Below are positions 11,822 to 20,177 of a stretch of 47,187 bases of DNA, in pieces. The notes under the pieces are model-generated. The model was not told the origin of the DNA. It saw nothing but the letters and a program-made list of their open reading frames with translations, and made no database searches. Position 1 is the first letter of the stretch; every line of letters begins with the position of its first letter. The stretch comes from a virus. The position numbers were made by a program, and so were the translations under genes. The DNA lies in IMG/VR virus record IMGVR_UViG_3300047324_000048, positions 1 through 47,187 of that record. One strand, given 5' to 3'.

Positions 11822-13893
11822 ATATTGGCGAGGTCGGGGTGCGAGCGGCTTGGGGTGTAGATGCCGCTCGGCCCCTTGAACCAGGCGTCAAACTCCTGGC
11901 GCGCGACCTTCTCCTCGGCCTCCACCTTCACGCGTAGCCCCGAGTACGGATCGTCGGCGATGCAGAGCGCGATGCAGAGCGCGTCGTAGTGGTCGTCGTG
12001 GCCGCGGCTGGCCTTGAACGCGCCGGATGGCTGGCGGGTAAGCCCGCGTATCTCGGCCATCGTCTTCTTGTCGGTGATAATCAGCTCGGGCGCCGGCGAC
12101 CCGGTATGGCGGTCGCGATGGCACGCAAGCGCGGTGAAGGTTTGATCCATGAGCGGCCGAGTCTTCTCGGTGGTTTCCCAGCCAGGGTAGCGTGAGGGCT
12201 CGGGGATATCGGCGTCGTAGCGTTTCCAATAGTGGACGTTGTGCAGCCCGGCGTCGATGAGCGTGCGCACGAATTGGTAGCCCATGCCCTTGGTTTCCAC
12301 CGCGTAGTACGGGCGCTGGTAGAAGTAGTAGGCGAAAATGATCTGCTGGCGCATCACGTGCTCCGGCACGCGCGCCTCGTAGGTCGCCACGATCTTGCGG
12401 TCGCGGTAGCGGATGATCTGCGCAACGGAGGCGTCGGAGTCCCGGCTCTCGTAGGCGATGTTCGTATCGATCGCCATGACGTACCGCTCGTCGTTCTGCG
12501 GCGGCGCGTACAGCCGCCATTCTTGCCAATCGTTGCGCGCGTGGTGGTCGAATTCGTCGCGGTCCCGAAAGAGCCCGGTGGCCATCGGATCGCGCCCCTG
12601 CCGAGTGAGCGCGTCCATGCAGTCACGGTCAAACGGCGCGGTGCCGGAGTCTTGGAACGCCCCCTCCACCGTCGTGAGGTACTCCTGGCGGAACGTCAGG
12701 AGTTTCATTTCTTGGGTTGGGAAGCTGTAGCCGTCGATCTTGCGCCGACGCCAGAACGCCCGCTCGGTTGAAAGCCCAAAGCGGTCGCGGTTTTCGATCT
12801 CCTCCTCGCCACCGTACTTGGCAATCTTGCCCAGCGTGCTTTCCGTCTCGCCCCGCTGTTCTTTGGTCAAGCGCGGAATTTCCCCGCGTGGGGTGGCTTT
12901 CGATCGGCAGGAGTACTCTTCGTGCAGCCGCCAGGGCCAGAAGGCCGGCACGAACACGCCCGGATAGCCCTTGGCAACGCAGTCGGGTAAGCCGAGCACG
13001 CCGTCCAGAATCTCTTGGACCGACAACTCCCCTTTCCAACTCTCGATCCGCTTCATCCATTTTTTGTTCGCGTCGACCGCTTCTTCGACCATCGGCCAGT
13101 AGCACGTATCGAACCCGTTGGGGGTCGTGTCGATCACGAGCATCGAGTTCGGGTTGAGCGGCATGGCCGAAATGATGCCGGCTTGCACCGCGAGCTGCCG
13201 CTCCTCGCTCATGTGCGCAAACTCGGAGATTTGTACAAATCCCGGCGGCACGCCGCGGAACGAAGCGGGCACCGTCGTGCGGATCGCAGAGTTCAACCCC
13301 GGCTGCTCCATGCGCTCTTTGGGGTTTGGGTTGTCGAAAACGATGTGCGAGAGGTTCTGAATCCGTCGCATTGGCTGGAGCCAGGACGGCAGGCCGTTGA
13401 GCATCGTCCCTAAGCGGGTGGCCTGCTCGCGCGCAACGTCGTCGTCGTCGACCAGGATGAACGCCCGCTTGTTATCGTCCATGCAATAGTGCAGGCCGGT
13501 GGCGATGAACCACAGGGAGAACCCAAGCTGGCGGGCTTTCACGGAGCACGTTCGGACCGGCAGGCCGTTGCGCCGCTGGCTCTCCATCGACCAATCGAGC
13601 ATGGCCTGGCCGGCAAAGGGTTCCATCAAGACCAGCTCTTGCATCTTGTTGGCGACGTAGAAAAAGTTTGAAATCGCGAACATGCGGCTGGTGACGAACT
13701 GCTTGGTGAGTTCCATGCGCCAGATATTTTCGTGCTCGGGCGGGGCATCAAGCGTGCCGTAGCGGTGCTTGAGATAGCGCGCAACGGTCATCCGCTCGGT
13801 CGGTGCATACAGGCTTTTCACCGTCTCAGGGTAGCGCGCTAGACAGGGCGGTGCAAGGAATCGTATCCTTGAAAGTGCAAGCAGTCGCTCCAT
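11818..13893 (-). CDS. terL: terminase large subunit
   Basis: Packaging motor of 691 residues if started at ATG 13893, or 657 at ATG 13791. The ATPase part has a P-loop variant KARQLGFS (119-126), the Walker B-like strand FVQISEFAH (220-227) and the coupling motif DTTPNG (255-260). The nuclease part has VMAIDTNIAY with the first aspartate, YYAVETKGMGY with a Glu, and a final HDDHYDALCIAL carrying the metal-binding aspartates. Both halves are intact. It is transcribed against all neighbouring plus-strand virion genes. Its start is 21 bases from the next gene on the other strand, so divergent promoters must lie inside the coding sequence. No clear Shine-Dalgarno decides between starts. Confidence 0.9.
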   Translation of the reverse strand: MERLLALSRIRFLAPPCLARYPETVKSLYAPTERMTVARYLKHRYGTLDAPPEHENIWRMELTKQFVTSRMFAISNFFYVANKMQELVLMEPFAGQAMLDWSMESQRRNGLPVRTCSVKARQLGFSLWFIATGLHYCMDDNKRAFILVDDDDVAREQATRLGTMLNGLPSWLQPMRRIQNLSHIVFDNPNPKERMEQPGLNSAIRTTVPASFRGVPPGFVQISEFAHMSEERQLAVQAGIISAMPLNPNSMLVIDTTPNGFDTCYWPMVEEAVDANKKWMKRIESWKGELSVQEILDGVLGLPDCVAKGYPGVFVPAFWPWRLHEEYSCRSKATPRGEIPRLTKEQRGETESTLGKIAKYGGEEEIENRDRFGLSTERAFWRRRKIDGYSFPTQEMKLLTFRQEYLTTVEGAFQDSGTAPFDRDCMDALTRQGRDPMATGLFRDRDEFDHHARNDWQEWRLYAPPQNDERYVMAIDTNIAYESRDSDASVAQIIRYRDRKIVATYEARVPEHVMRQQIIFAYYFYQRPYYAVETKGMGYQFVRTLIDAGLHNVHYWKRYDADIPEPSRYPGWETTEKTRPLMDQTFTALACHRDRHTGSPAPELIITDKKTMAEIRGLTRQPSGAFKASRGHDDHYDALCIALCIADDPYSGLRVKVEAEEKVARQEFDAWFKGPSGIYTPSRSHPDLANI

Positions 13894-13914
13894 CGCGGCA
13901 GCGGAAAGGTTCGT

Positions 13915-15234
13915 ATGAAGGCACGTTCCTGGCGACAAGCGTGCGCCATGCTCCTTGCGGTGCTCGGCGTGGGCGCCGTAGCGTTGGGGCAAAACTACCC
14001 GCCGGCGGTTCAGAAAGGTTTCACCCTCACAACGGCTTCGCCGTCGTATATTGTGAGCGGCCTCAACGGCCAATCCAACTGCACCGTGACGATCGCCAGC
14101 GGTGCGACCTACGGCAGCGGCACGTTGTCGTTCTACACCTCGGGCGACAACGGCACGACCTACACCCTCACAACCGGCATCCCCGATCTGGGCAACCCGA
14201 CCTCCGGGGGGTCGCAGACGACCACAGGCAGTCCGGTCAAATACACCGTGCCCACGGCCGGGCAGACCAACCTGGAATTGATCCTCGCCGGTTCAACCGG
14301 AGCGAGCGTGTCGGGAACGGTCAACTGTAACGCGGGCGTGGCCCGCATCGGCGGCGCTGGGGGCGGCGGGCCAACGCCGACCCCCCTGCCATCGAGCTTG
14401 ACGTTTTCAAAACTCGTCTGCACGACGCCGGTCTTGTGCAGCCCAAGTACCGGCCCGACGCCCGCGGTAGGCTTTACAAACGGCCCGTCGTTTACCACGC
14501 TCACGCTGCCCGGGATTACGAACGCCGGGCTCCTGGGCACGACGGCCTCCGGGCAGGTTGAGAGCGTGGCGTTCCCCACCCCTGGACCGTTGACTGGCGG
14601 CAATTGCTGGCAGATCACCACGACCACCCCCGGCCCGGTCTATCAGGGCAACTACACCTGCGCGACGCCCTACCCAACGCCAAGCGTCAACGCGACGGCG
14701 ACGGCCTGCGGCACGGCCGTATCGGCCTCTGGGCTCACGGTATCGGTGCCGGTGTGTCCAAGCCCGTATCCCACTCCTACCGCTTTCGCGACGGCTACCT
14801 CGTGCGGCGCTCCGGTCGCGGCCTCGGGCCTGACGATCAGCGTGCCGGTATGCCCATCGCCCTATCCCACGCCGACCACGCCCGTGCTGCGCGCGAAACT
14901 TGCGATTGCGCTCGGAGCGAACCCCGGCGTCCAACAAACGTCTTTCACGTTTCCGGTACAGCAGATCGTTGGCTACACCGCCGGCGAGATCACTGAACTG
15001 CGCGTAGCGTGCGCAACCACGGGGACCAGCAGCACGACGTTTTCGGCGACCGATGTGACGAGCACCACGACTATCGGCACCATCACGCTCACCTCGTCCT
15101 CGCTCACCAACACCGTGACCCTGGGTTCACCGTATGCGTTGACTGCTGGGCACGTGCTTACCATGTCGGTCACGGCGGCGGGCGGACACGGCAACTGCTC
15201 GTTGATCGCCGAAGGTCAGCAGCAAGCGTTCTAA
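13915..15234 (+). CDS. exported repeat protein with Pro-Thr spacers (virion or surface protein)
   Basis: 439 residues. Residues 1-26 are a classical Sec signal peptide (RSWRQ, then AMLLAVLGVGAVALG), cleavage likely after Gly25. A beta-sandwich-like domain follows to about 145, bounded by single cysteines (NCTVTI to NCNAG), then a Gly/Pro-Thr-Pro linker. Two ~33-residue repeats come next, ending in CPSPYPTPT with cysteines spaced for disulfides, then a C-terminal beta domain. GGAAAGG precedes the ATG. A similar first domain is in the protein at 20174-22105. Signal peptides are rare on virion proteins, so this may be secreted to the cell surface or assembled in the periplasm. No known family. 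Confidence 0.7.
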   Translation: MKARSWRQACAMLLAVLGVGAVALGQNYPPAVQKGFTLTTASPSYIVSGLNGQSNCTVTIASGATYGSGTLSFYTSGDNGTTYTLTTGIPDLGNPTSGGSQTTTGSPVKYTVPTAGQTNLELILAGSTGASVSGTVNCNAGVARIGGAGGGGPTPTPLPSSLTFSKLVCTTPVLCSPSTGPTPAVGFTNGPSFTTLTLPGITNAGLLGTTASGQVESVAFPTPGPLTGGNCWQITTTTPGPVYQGNYTCATPYPTPSVNATATACGTAVSASGLTVSVPVCPSPYPTPTAFATATSCGAPVAASGLTISVPVCPSPYPTPTTPVLRAKLAIALGANPGVQQTSFTFPVQQIVGYTAGEITELRVACATTGTSSTTFSATDVTSTTTIGTITLTSSSLTNTVTLGSPYALTAGHVLTMSVTAAGGHGNCSLIAEGQQQAF

Positions 15235-15995
15235 TGCGCGCACTGTTCATCGCTCTGGCCCTGCTCCTGGCGACCGCGCAAGCCGCGAGCGCGTCGGCTT
15301 TCTCGACCTATGTGCTCTCGCTCAACCCGAGCGTGTTTTACGAGCTTGACGAAACGACCGGCACGATCGCCTATGACGCATCGCCAAATGCGGACAACGC
15401 AACCATCGAAACGCCTGGGTCAATCACGCTGGGCGTGCCGGGGCTTGACGGTAGCGGCGGCACGGCCTACAACTTCGGCGCAACAAGTTCGTATGTAAGC
15501 ACGGCTGCCGCGTTGTCGCACGTCGGCAACCAGACGTTCATCTTCATCATCAGTGCGTCGACCTATACGATTTCGACGTACCAAAACATCGTGAGCGTTC
15601 GCAACGCTTCGGCTGGGATTCAGAACGGACACCCAGCATGCGGCGGCGATTACAACGGCGGGGTCGGCCTGGTCGCGTCCGGGTACGTCCTTACCGCTGG
15701 CACGCCGCACTTTCTCGCGCTGGTCGGCAACGGGATTACGTCCTCAGCGAGTTTGGACGGTGGCCCGCTCTCGGTTATTAGCAGCAGTGTACAGTGTGCC
15801 GGTTCGCAAAGCGTTGGCGGACCCGTTCGCATTGGTGCAGGCTACTACGGGTCAAGTTCATTCGTTGGCGTGGTCGATGACGTGGCGATCTTCCCGGCTG
15901 CGTTGACGAATAGTGAGCTATGCGAAATGGCCTCGCTCGCCGGGTACGGGCAGAACTGTTCCGTTGGCGACGGCCTGTTTTTGGGGAGCTGGTAG
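15234..15995 (+). CDS. exported LamG / concanavalin-like lectin-domain protein
   Basis: 253 residues. A textbook signal peptide covers residues 1-22 (MRALFIALALLLATAQ, cleavage near ASA). The rest has the LamG jelly-roll pattern: SVFYELDETTGTIAYDAS (the usual YrLdE...DsSG opening), TAYNFGATSSYVS, QTFIFIISA, PHFLALVGNG, SASLDGGPLS and a closing FVGVVDDVAIFPAALT. LamG domains bind carbohydrates, so it could recognise or bind the host envelope from outside or within the periplasm. The start ATG overlaps the previous TAA by one base, and the endolysin follows directly. Confidence 0.75.
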   Translation: MRALFIALALLLATAQAASASAFSTYVLSLNPSVFYELDETTGTIAYDASPNADNATIETPGSITLGVPGLDGSGGTAYNFGATSSYVSTAAALSHVGNQTFIFIISASTYTISTYQNIVSVRNASAGIQNGHPACGGDYNGGVGLVASGYVLTAGTPHFLALVGNGITSSASLDGGPLSVISSSVQCAGSQSVGGPVRIGAGYYGSSSFVGVVDDVAIFPAALTNSELCEMASLAGYGQNCSVGDGLFLGSW

Positions 15996-16448
15996 ATGCC
16001 GCAATTAAATAATGCTGGGCTGGAACTCATCAAGAGCTTTGAAGGGTTCTCGCTGACCGCGTACCCCGATCCGGGAACCGGCGGCGAGCCGTTCACGATC
16101 GGATGGGGCCATACGGGCGGCGTGCAGCCGGGCGAGGTCATCACCGTCGAGCAAGCGCAAGCGTTTCTCGAATCCGACTTACAAACGGCCGAGGAGTGCG
16201 TGAGCGGTGCGCTCACCCGCGATGTGAACCCCAATCAGTACGCGGCCCTCGTGAGCTTTGCGTACAACGTCGGGTGCGGGGCGTTCGAAGGTTCTCGGGT
16301 GTTGTCATGCACGAACGCCGGGGATTGGCAAGGCGCGATAGCCGACTTTGCCCATTGGGTCAACGGCGCGAACGGCCCGCTTCCTGGCCTAATCCGGCGC
16401 CGCGCAGCCGAAGCCGCTCTCTACGCAACCGACTTGCCGAAAGACTAA
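15996..16448 (+). CDS. endolysin, GH24 lysozyme (muramidase)
   Basis: T4-lysozyme-like enzyme that cuts the glycan backbone of peptidoglycan. The 150-residue protein matches the family length. The catalytic triad is visible: Glu16 in KSFEGF, Asp25 in AYPDPG and Thr34 in FTIGWGHTGG, spaced as in T4 E11-D20-T26 with a small insertion. The C-terminal half has the usual NQYAALVSFAYNVGCGAF and GLIRRRAAEAALY helices. There is no signal peptide, so it needs a holin, possibly one of the membrane proteins at 31130-32024. The ATG directly follows the LamG stop. Confidence 0.9.
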   Translation: MPQLNNAGLELIKSFEGFSLTAYPDPGTGGEPFTIGWGHTGGVQPGEVITVEQAQAFLESDLQTAEECVSGALTRDVNPNQYAALVSFAYNVGCGAFEGSRVLSCTNAGDWQGAIADFAHWVNGANGPLPGLIRRRAAEAALYATDLPKD

Positions 16449-16463
16449 GAAAGGACCTGGTTT

Positions 16464-17282
16464 GTGAATATCCTGCGGAATCTGTGGAACAACGTCAACC
16501 GGCCGCTCCCGGCATGGCTGACCTTGACGTTGATTCTTGGGGCAAGCGCCGTGGCGGCGGTGCCCACCTATACTGGCCAAATCGCGGCGTACACCACCAC
16601 GGCGGGCACTGTCCCACTGACGGTTAAGGGCGCGTCTACGGGCACGGCCAACTTGGCAAACTTCAACAACAGTAGCGGCAGCAATCTCGCAAACATCGAC
16701 TACCTCGGCGATGTAACCGCGGTCGGAGGCACGTTCAGTGGCGGTTTGTCGGTCAGCGGCGGAAAACTGTATGTAACTAACGGCGGCATTTTGCAAACGA
16801 GCGGCGCATCGACGAACCTCATGCAACCGATAGCGCTGGATGGGTTAGGCGCTGTGTCTCTTCGAGCGTGTTGCTCGCTTTCGGGAATCGGTAGCACCGG
16901 GCCGTTAGAGTCGACCACGACCACGACGGCCACCCCCGGCCCGGTGCCACCGTGTTTCGGCTTTTCGGGCAACGCTTGCCCATACGCAACGGAACATATC
17001 GTCCACGGCATTATCACGGACACGTACAGCGGCAGTTGTACCGCGCACACGACTTGCACGATGACCAATGGGGGAGTAGCGGGACAAACCTTAACGGGAG
17101 CGGCAGTGTTTACGAGCGCCTCAACATACGTCTGCTCTGGCATCGACGAAAACACCAACGCGCTCCTGGTCGCGCTCCCGGCTTCCGGGACGGGGTTCTT
17201 TTACGCTACGTACAACGCGGCAAACAGCACAATCTCGGGCAGCACGGCGGCATCGATCGTAACCCTCTGCGAGGGGCACTAG
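16464..17282 (+). CDS. exported or membrane-anchored fibre-like protein, 272 aa
   Basis: Starts at GTG 16464 behind an AAAGGA ribosome site. Residues 18-33 (AWLTLTLILGASAVAA) form a signal peptide or anchor after a basic-polar N-terminus. The next part reads like phage fibre or tailspike beta-helix sequence, with NFNNSSGSNLANIDYLGDVTA and GGTFSGGLSVSGGKLYV. A Cys-pair (RACCSL) and a Pro-Gly linker follow, then a C-terminal beta domain with cysteines in pairs. Resembles a tail-fibre fragment fused to a signal sequence. No specific family recognised. Confidence 0.65.
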   Translation: MNILRNLWNNVNRPLPAWLTLTLILGASAVAAVPTYTGQIAAYTTTAGTVPLTVKGASTGTANLANFNNSSGSNLANIDYLGDVTAVGGTFSGGLSVSGGKLYVTNGGILQTSGASTNLMQPIALDGLGAVSLRACCSLSGIGSTGPLESTTTTTATPGPVPPCFGFSGNACPYATEHIVHGIITDTYSGSCTAHTTCTMTNGGVAGQTLTGAAVFTSASTYVCSGIDENTNALLVALPASGTGFFYATYNAANSTISGSTAASIVTLCEGH

Positions 17283-17284
17283 CG

Positions 17285-18118
17285 TTGATCGAGTGGCTGC
17301 GGCGCATTGTTGATCCGCGTGGACCGCTCGGTGCGGTCCTTTCGCCAGCCGACGTTTACAAAGAACGCGCTGGCCTTCCCGTTGCCACGCCGCACGCCGC
17401 CCGCCCGTTTGGGACGACGGCTGCGGTGGAGCGCGCTCTCGCCCCCGCGCGATTCGTTTCCGTCAACGACGCGGCGCCCGGGCCAAAGGTGCGAGCCGTG
17501 TCGGCGTTCATCGAAGAAGAATGGGCGCCCGTCTACGCGACCGCCAAGACGCTGGCTGAGGTGCAACGCTTGGCGGCCAGCGGGCCAACGCTCATCGGCT
17601 GGAGGGTGTCGCAGCGCCCTCGATCGCCGCACTGCGACTGCACGACCGCTCGATTCACCAAGCGTGGTGACGAGTGGGTACACGAAGCCTGCGGTCGCAC
17701 CGGCCAGCACCTCACCGACGAGGAGTTCATCGAAATCGCACAAACGCTCTCGATCCAGGCCAGCGACGAGTACTACAACGGCCTCTATCCGACCATCCCG
17801 GGCGGTACGGACGAAATCGTGATCGACGGCGAGTTGCTGCGCGGCCAGCCGACTTACGATGCCAATGGCAAGATGACGCACGACGGCATCGTGCGCGGTA
17901 CGGTCATCAAGCACGGTCGGACGGAGTACCGCGAGAAAACGAAGGGCATGGTGCTGTGGGATAAGGGCGTCGTCAAAGAACGTGAGAAGGCGATTGCCGC
18001 CGAGGCCGCTGCGCCCATCGCCAGCGTCAAGGAAGCGCTGGAGGCGACTGCCGGAGCGGTGCTTCCCATGCGGCGGGCGTTGCCGAACCCGCGCTACGAT
18101 CGGATGAGCGCGGTCTAG
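17285..18118 (+). CDS. hypothetical protein preceding the portal, 277 aa
   Basis: Starts at TTG 17285 three bases after the previous stop, with GAGGGG as ribosome site. The first 80 residues are polar and Ala/Arg-rich. A metal-site-like HCDCTTARFTKRGDE...HEACG lies near residues 115-140, followed by a helical middle and a strand-rich end with VIDGELLRGQPTYD. The last ~70 residues are a long Ala/Glu helix (EREKAIAAEAAAPIASV). Located directly before the portal, so possibly a head-assembly or portal-associated protein. No family recognised. Confidence 0.6.
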   Translation: MIEWLRRIVDPRGPLGAVLSPADVYKERAGLPVATPHAARPFGTTAAVERALAPARFVSVNDAAPGPKVRAVSAFIEEEWAPVYATAKTLAEVQRLAASGPTLIGWRVSQRPRSPHCDCTTARFTKRGDEWVHEACGRTGQHLTDEEFIEIAQTLSIQASDEYYNGLYPTIPGGTDEIVIDGELLRGQPTYDANGKMTHDGIVRGTVIKHGRTEYREKTKGMVLWDKGVVKEREKAIAAEAAAPIASVKEALEATAGAVLPMRRALPNPRYDRMSAV

Positions 18119-18119
18119 C

Positions 18120-20177
18120 ATGAGTTCCGTTTTCGGGGCCGATGCCACAACACTGACGCAGCCGGCGGCTGGATGGTTTGGCGGGCAACCCCCGGACCAG
18201 GGCGGCCCGCAGATTCAGCGTTCGCGCAAAGAGAGCCCGATGGTGAAGTGGGCTCGCGAAACGCGCGCGACGCTCAAGCGCGAGCGGCAGGCGGCGACCG
18301 AGGACATGCGCCGCAACACGAACCTTGCGCGCGGCGGCACGCCCTGGTGGCGCGACCGGCCGAAATGGAAGATCGGCACGAAGCTGAATTTCTGTGCGAC
18401 CGTCCCGCTTACGTGGACGGCCATTCTTTGCGATGCGAAGCCAAGCGTGTCGTACTCAACGATCGACCCGAAGAAGCAGTACCTCGCCGACCTGGCGACC
18501 GCGGCATGGAACAAGGCCTTCACGGACGGGATGTTTGAGAAGAAAATCCACGACTGCATCTTGAATTCGCGCGTGCAAAAGAGCGGCTACCTGCGGCTTA
18601 CGTTCGACCCGATTGGTCACGGCGGCAAAGGGCAGCCCGTGCTCAAGATGATCCGCGGCATGGACGTCTACATGGACCGCAATGCGTCCAACGTCTACGA
18701 CGCCGAGATCATCCACTACGACACGAATGAGAGCTACGGCTCCATCTGCGCGCGTTACCCGCACGTACGCGAGAAACTCCAGCACAAGTACGAGCGCAAC
18801 CGCGACCAGGACGACGGGCAGAACGCGAGTTTGCTTGCGTTTCCGGCTTCGTACACCATGCCGACCGGGCTCACGGTCACGACGCCTTCATACGCCGGCT
18901 CACCGAACCCGCCGGACAGCGCAAGCGGTTCCTCGGGGCTGCAAGTGTGGGAGTTCTGGACCCGGCCGCGCAAGACCGTCGAGGTCGATCGCATCCAATG
19001 GCTCTCCTCGGGCGACCCGGCCACCCGGCCGAAAATGTTCAAGACGATCGATCCGGCCGACGCGGAGCCCATGCGCCGGATCGTGACCGAAGGCAATGTC
19101 ATCTACGAAGTCCCCGAGTCGATCGCCGACGCGCTCGCCGCCGCGCAGGGCTTCGGCGGGATCAAAATCCTCTCGGACGTTGCGGCGCTGGAGTGCATTA
19201 CCGAACCGGCGAAATATCCGCTGTACCCGAACGGCCGGCTGGTGACCATCGTCGACCAGGATATCGAAGCCGACGATCGGATGAGCCCGCTGGGCTATAT
19301 CCCGTTCGTTCAGATCAGCGCCAACTCAGACCCGGCAGGCGGCCAGTATGGCCCGTGCGACGTCGACCTGATTGCCGACGTCTACGAGCAACTCGTGCGG
19401 CTCGTTTCGCTCGTTCACGACAACGCGAACCTCGCCGGCAATTCCATCTGGCGTATCCCGATCGCGGCGGAAATCTCCAACGACGATATCACCAATGCGC
19501 CGGCGAGCATCCAGCGCGAGGACCTGCTCTGTCTCAAGTACGGCAAGCGGGAACCGGCGCCAGACATGCCGCCGTACATCGCAAACCACATCAAGTTCCT
19601 GGTCGATCAAATCAAAGAACTCTCGGGGCTCTCGGACGTCATGTTGGGCAAGATGGCGCCCAAGCAGCAAATCTCAACGGAAACCATGTCGATGCACCAA
19701 GAGGCGTCCGGCGTGCGGTTCCGGGATGGCCTCTCGTCCGTGTCCGAAGCGATGCAGATTTTGGGCGAGCAGTTCCTTGAACTTATGGCCCGGTTCTACA
19801 CCGAACCCGTGGTCGTGCAGGTCAAGAATGCCGCGGGCGTGCGCGAGGGCGTGCCGTTCTTGGGGACCTACCTCACCGAACCGTTCGTGGTTGAAGCGAA
19901 GGCCGGCAGCCGCCAGCCCAACAGCCCGAGCGCTCGGCTGAACACGATGCTAAACATGAAGAACGCTGGCGTGCCCGTATCGATCGATACGGTCTTTGCG
20001 TTGCTGGAAGAGATCGGCTCCATCCCCTCGGCGGCGGCGGCTATGCGGCTGATCGAGACGCAGCGCGCCGACCCGAAGCAGGCGTGGAAAGTTTTGGGTT
20101 TGGCGCAGCCGGGGCAGCAGCAATCCAAGAAGCCCGGGTCACGGAGTTCGAAGAAACAAGGAGCGGCAGCGGGATGA
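18120..20177 (+). CDS. portal protein, P22-like
   Basis: Dodecameric DNA gateway of the capsid, 685 residues, close to P22-type portals. Recognisable blocks: an N-terminal basic helix, WWRDRPKWKIGTKLNFC, LRLTFDPIGHGG with the strand of the wing, a CITEPAKYPLYPNG turn, DIEADDRMSPLGYIPF and YEQLVRLVSLVHDNANLAGN (stem helix). GLSDVMLGKMAPKQ and MHQEASGVRFRDGLSSV follow (crown helices), then an unstructured basic tail. It starts just after the previous gene and its stop overlaps the start of the next by ATGA. Placement ahead of the scaffold-capsid genes is standard. Confidence 0.9.
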   Translation: MSSVFGADATTLTQPAAGWFGGQPPDQGGPQIQRSRKESPMVKWARETRATLKRERQAATEDMRRNTNLARGGTPWWRDRPKWKIGTKLNFCATVPLTWTAILCDAKPSVSYSTIDPKKQYLADLATAAWNKAFTDGMFEKKIHDCILNSRVQKSGYLRLTFDPIGHGGKGQPVLKMIRGMDVYMDRNASNVYDAEIIHYDTNESYGSICARYPHVREKLQHKYERNRDQDDGQNASLLAFPASYTMPTGLTVTTPSYAGSPNPPDSASGSSGLQVWEFWTRPRKTVEVDRIQWLSSGDPATRPKMFKTIDPADAEPMRRIVTEGNVIYEVPESIADALAAAQGFGGIKILSDVAALECITEPAKYPLYPNGRLVTIVDQDIEADDRMSPLGYIPFVQISANSDPAGGQYGPCDVDLIADVYEQLVRLVSLVHDNANLAGNSIWRIPIAAEISNDDITNAPASIQREDLLCLKYGKREPAPDMPPYIANHIKFLVDQIKELSGLSDVMLGKMAPKQQISTETMSMHQEASGVRFRDGLSSVSEAMQILGEQFLELMARFYTEPVVVQVKNAAGVREGVPFLGTYLTEPFVVEAKAGSRQPNSPSARLNTMLNMKNAGVPVSIDTVFALLEEIGSIPSAAAAMRLIETQRADPKQAWKVLGLAQPGQQQSKKPGSRSSKKQGAAAG

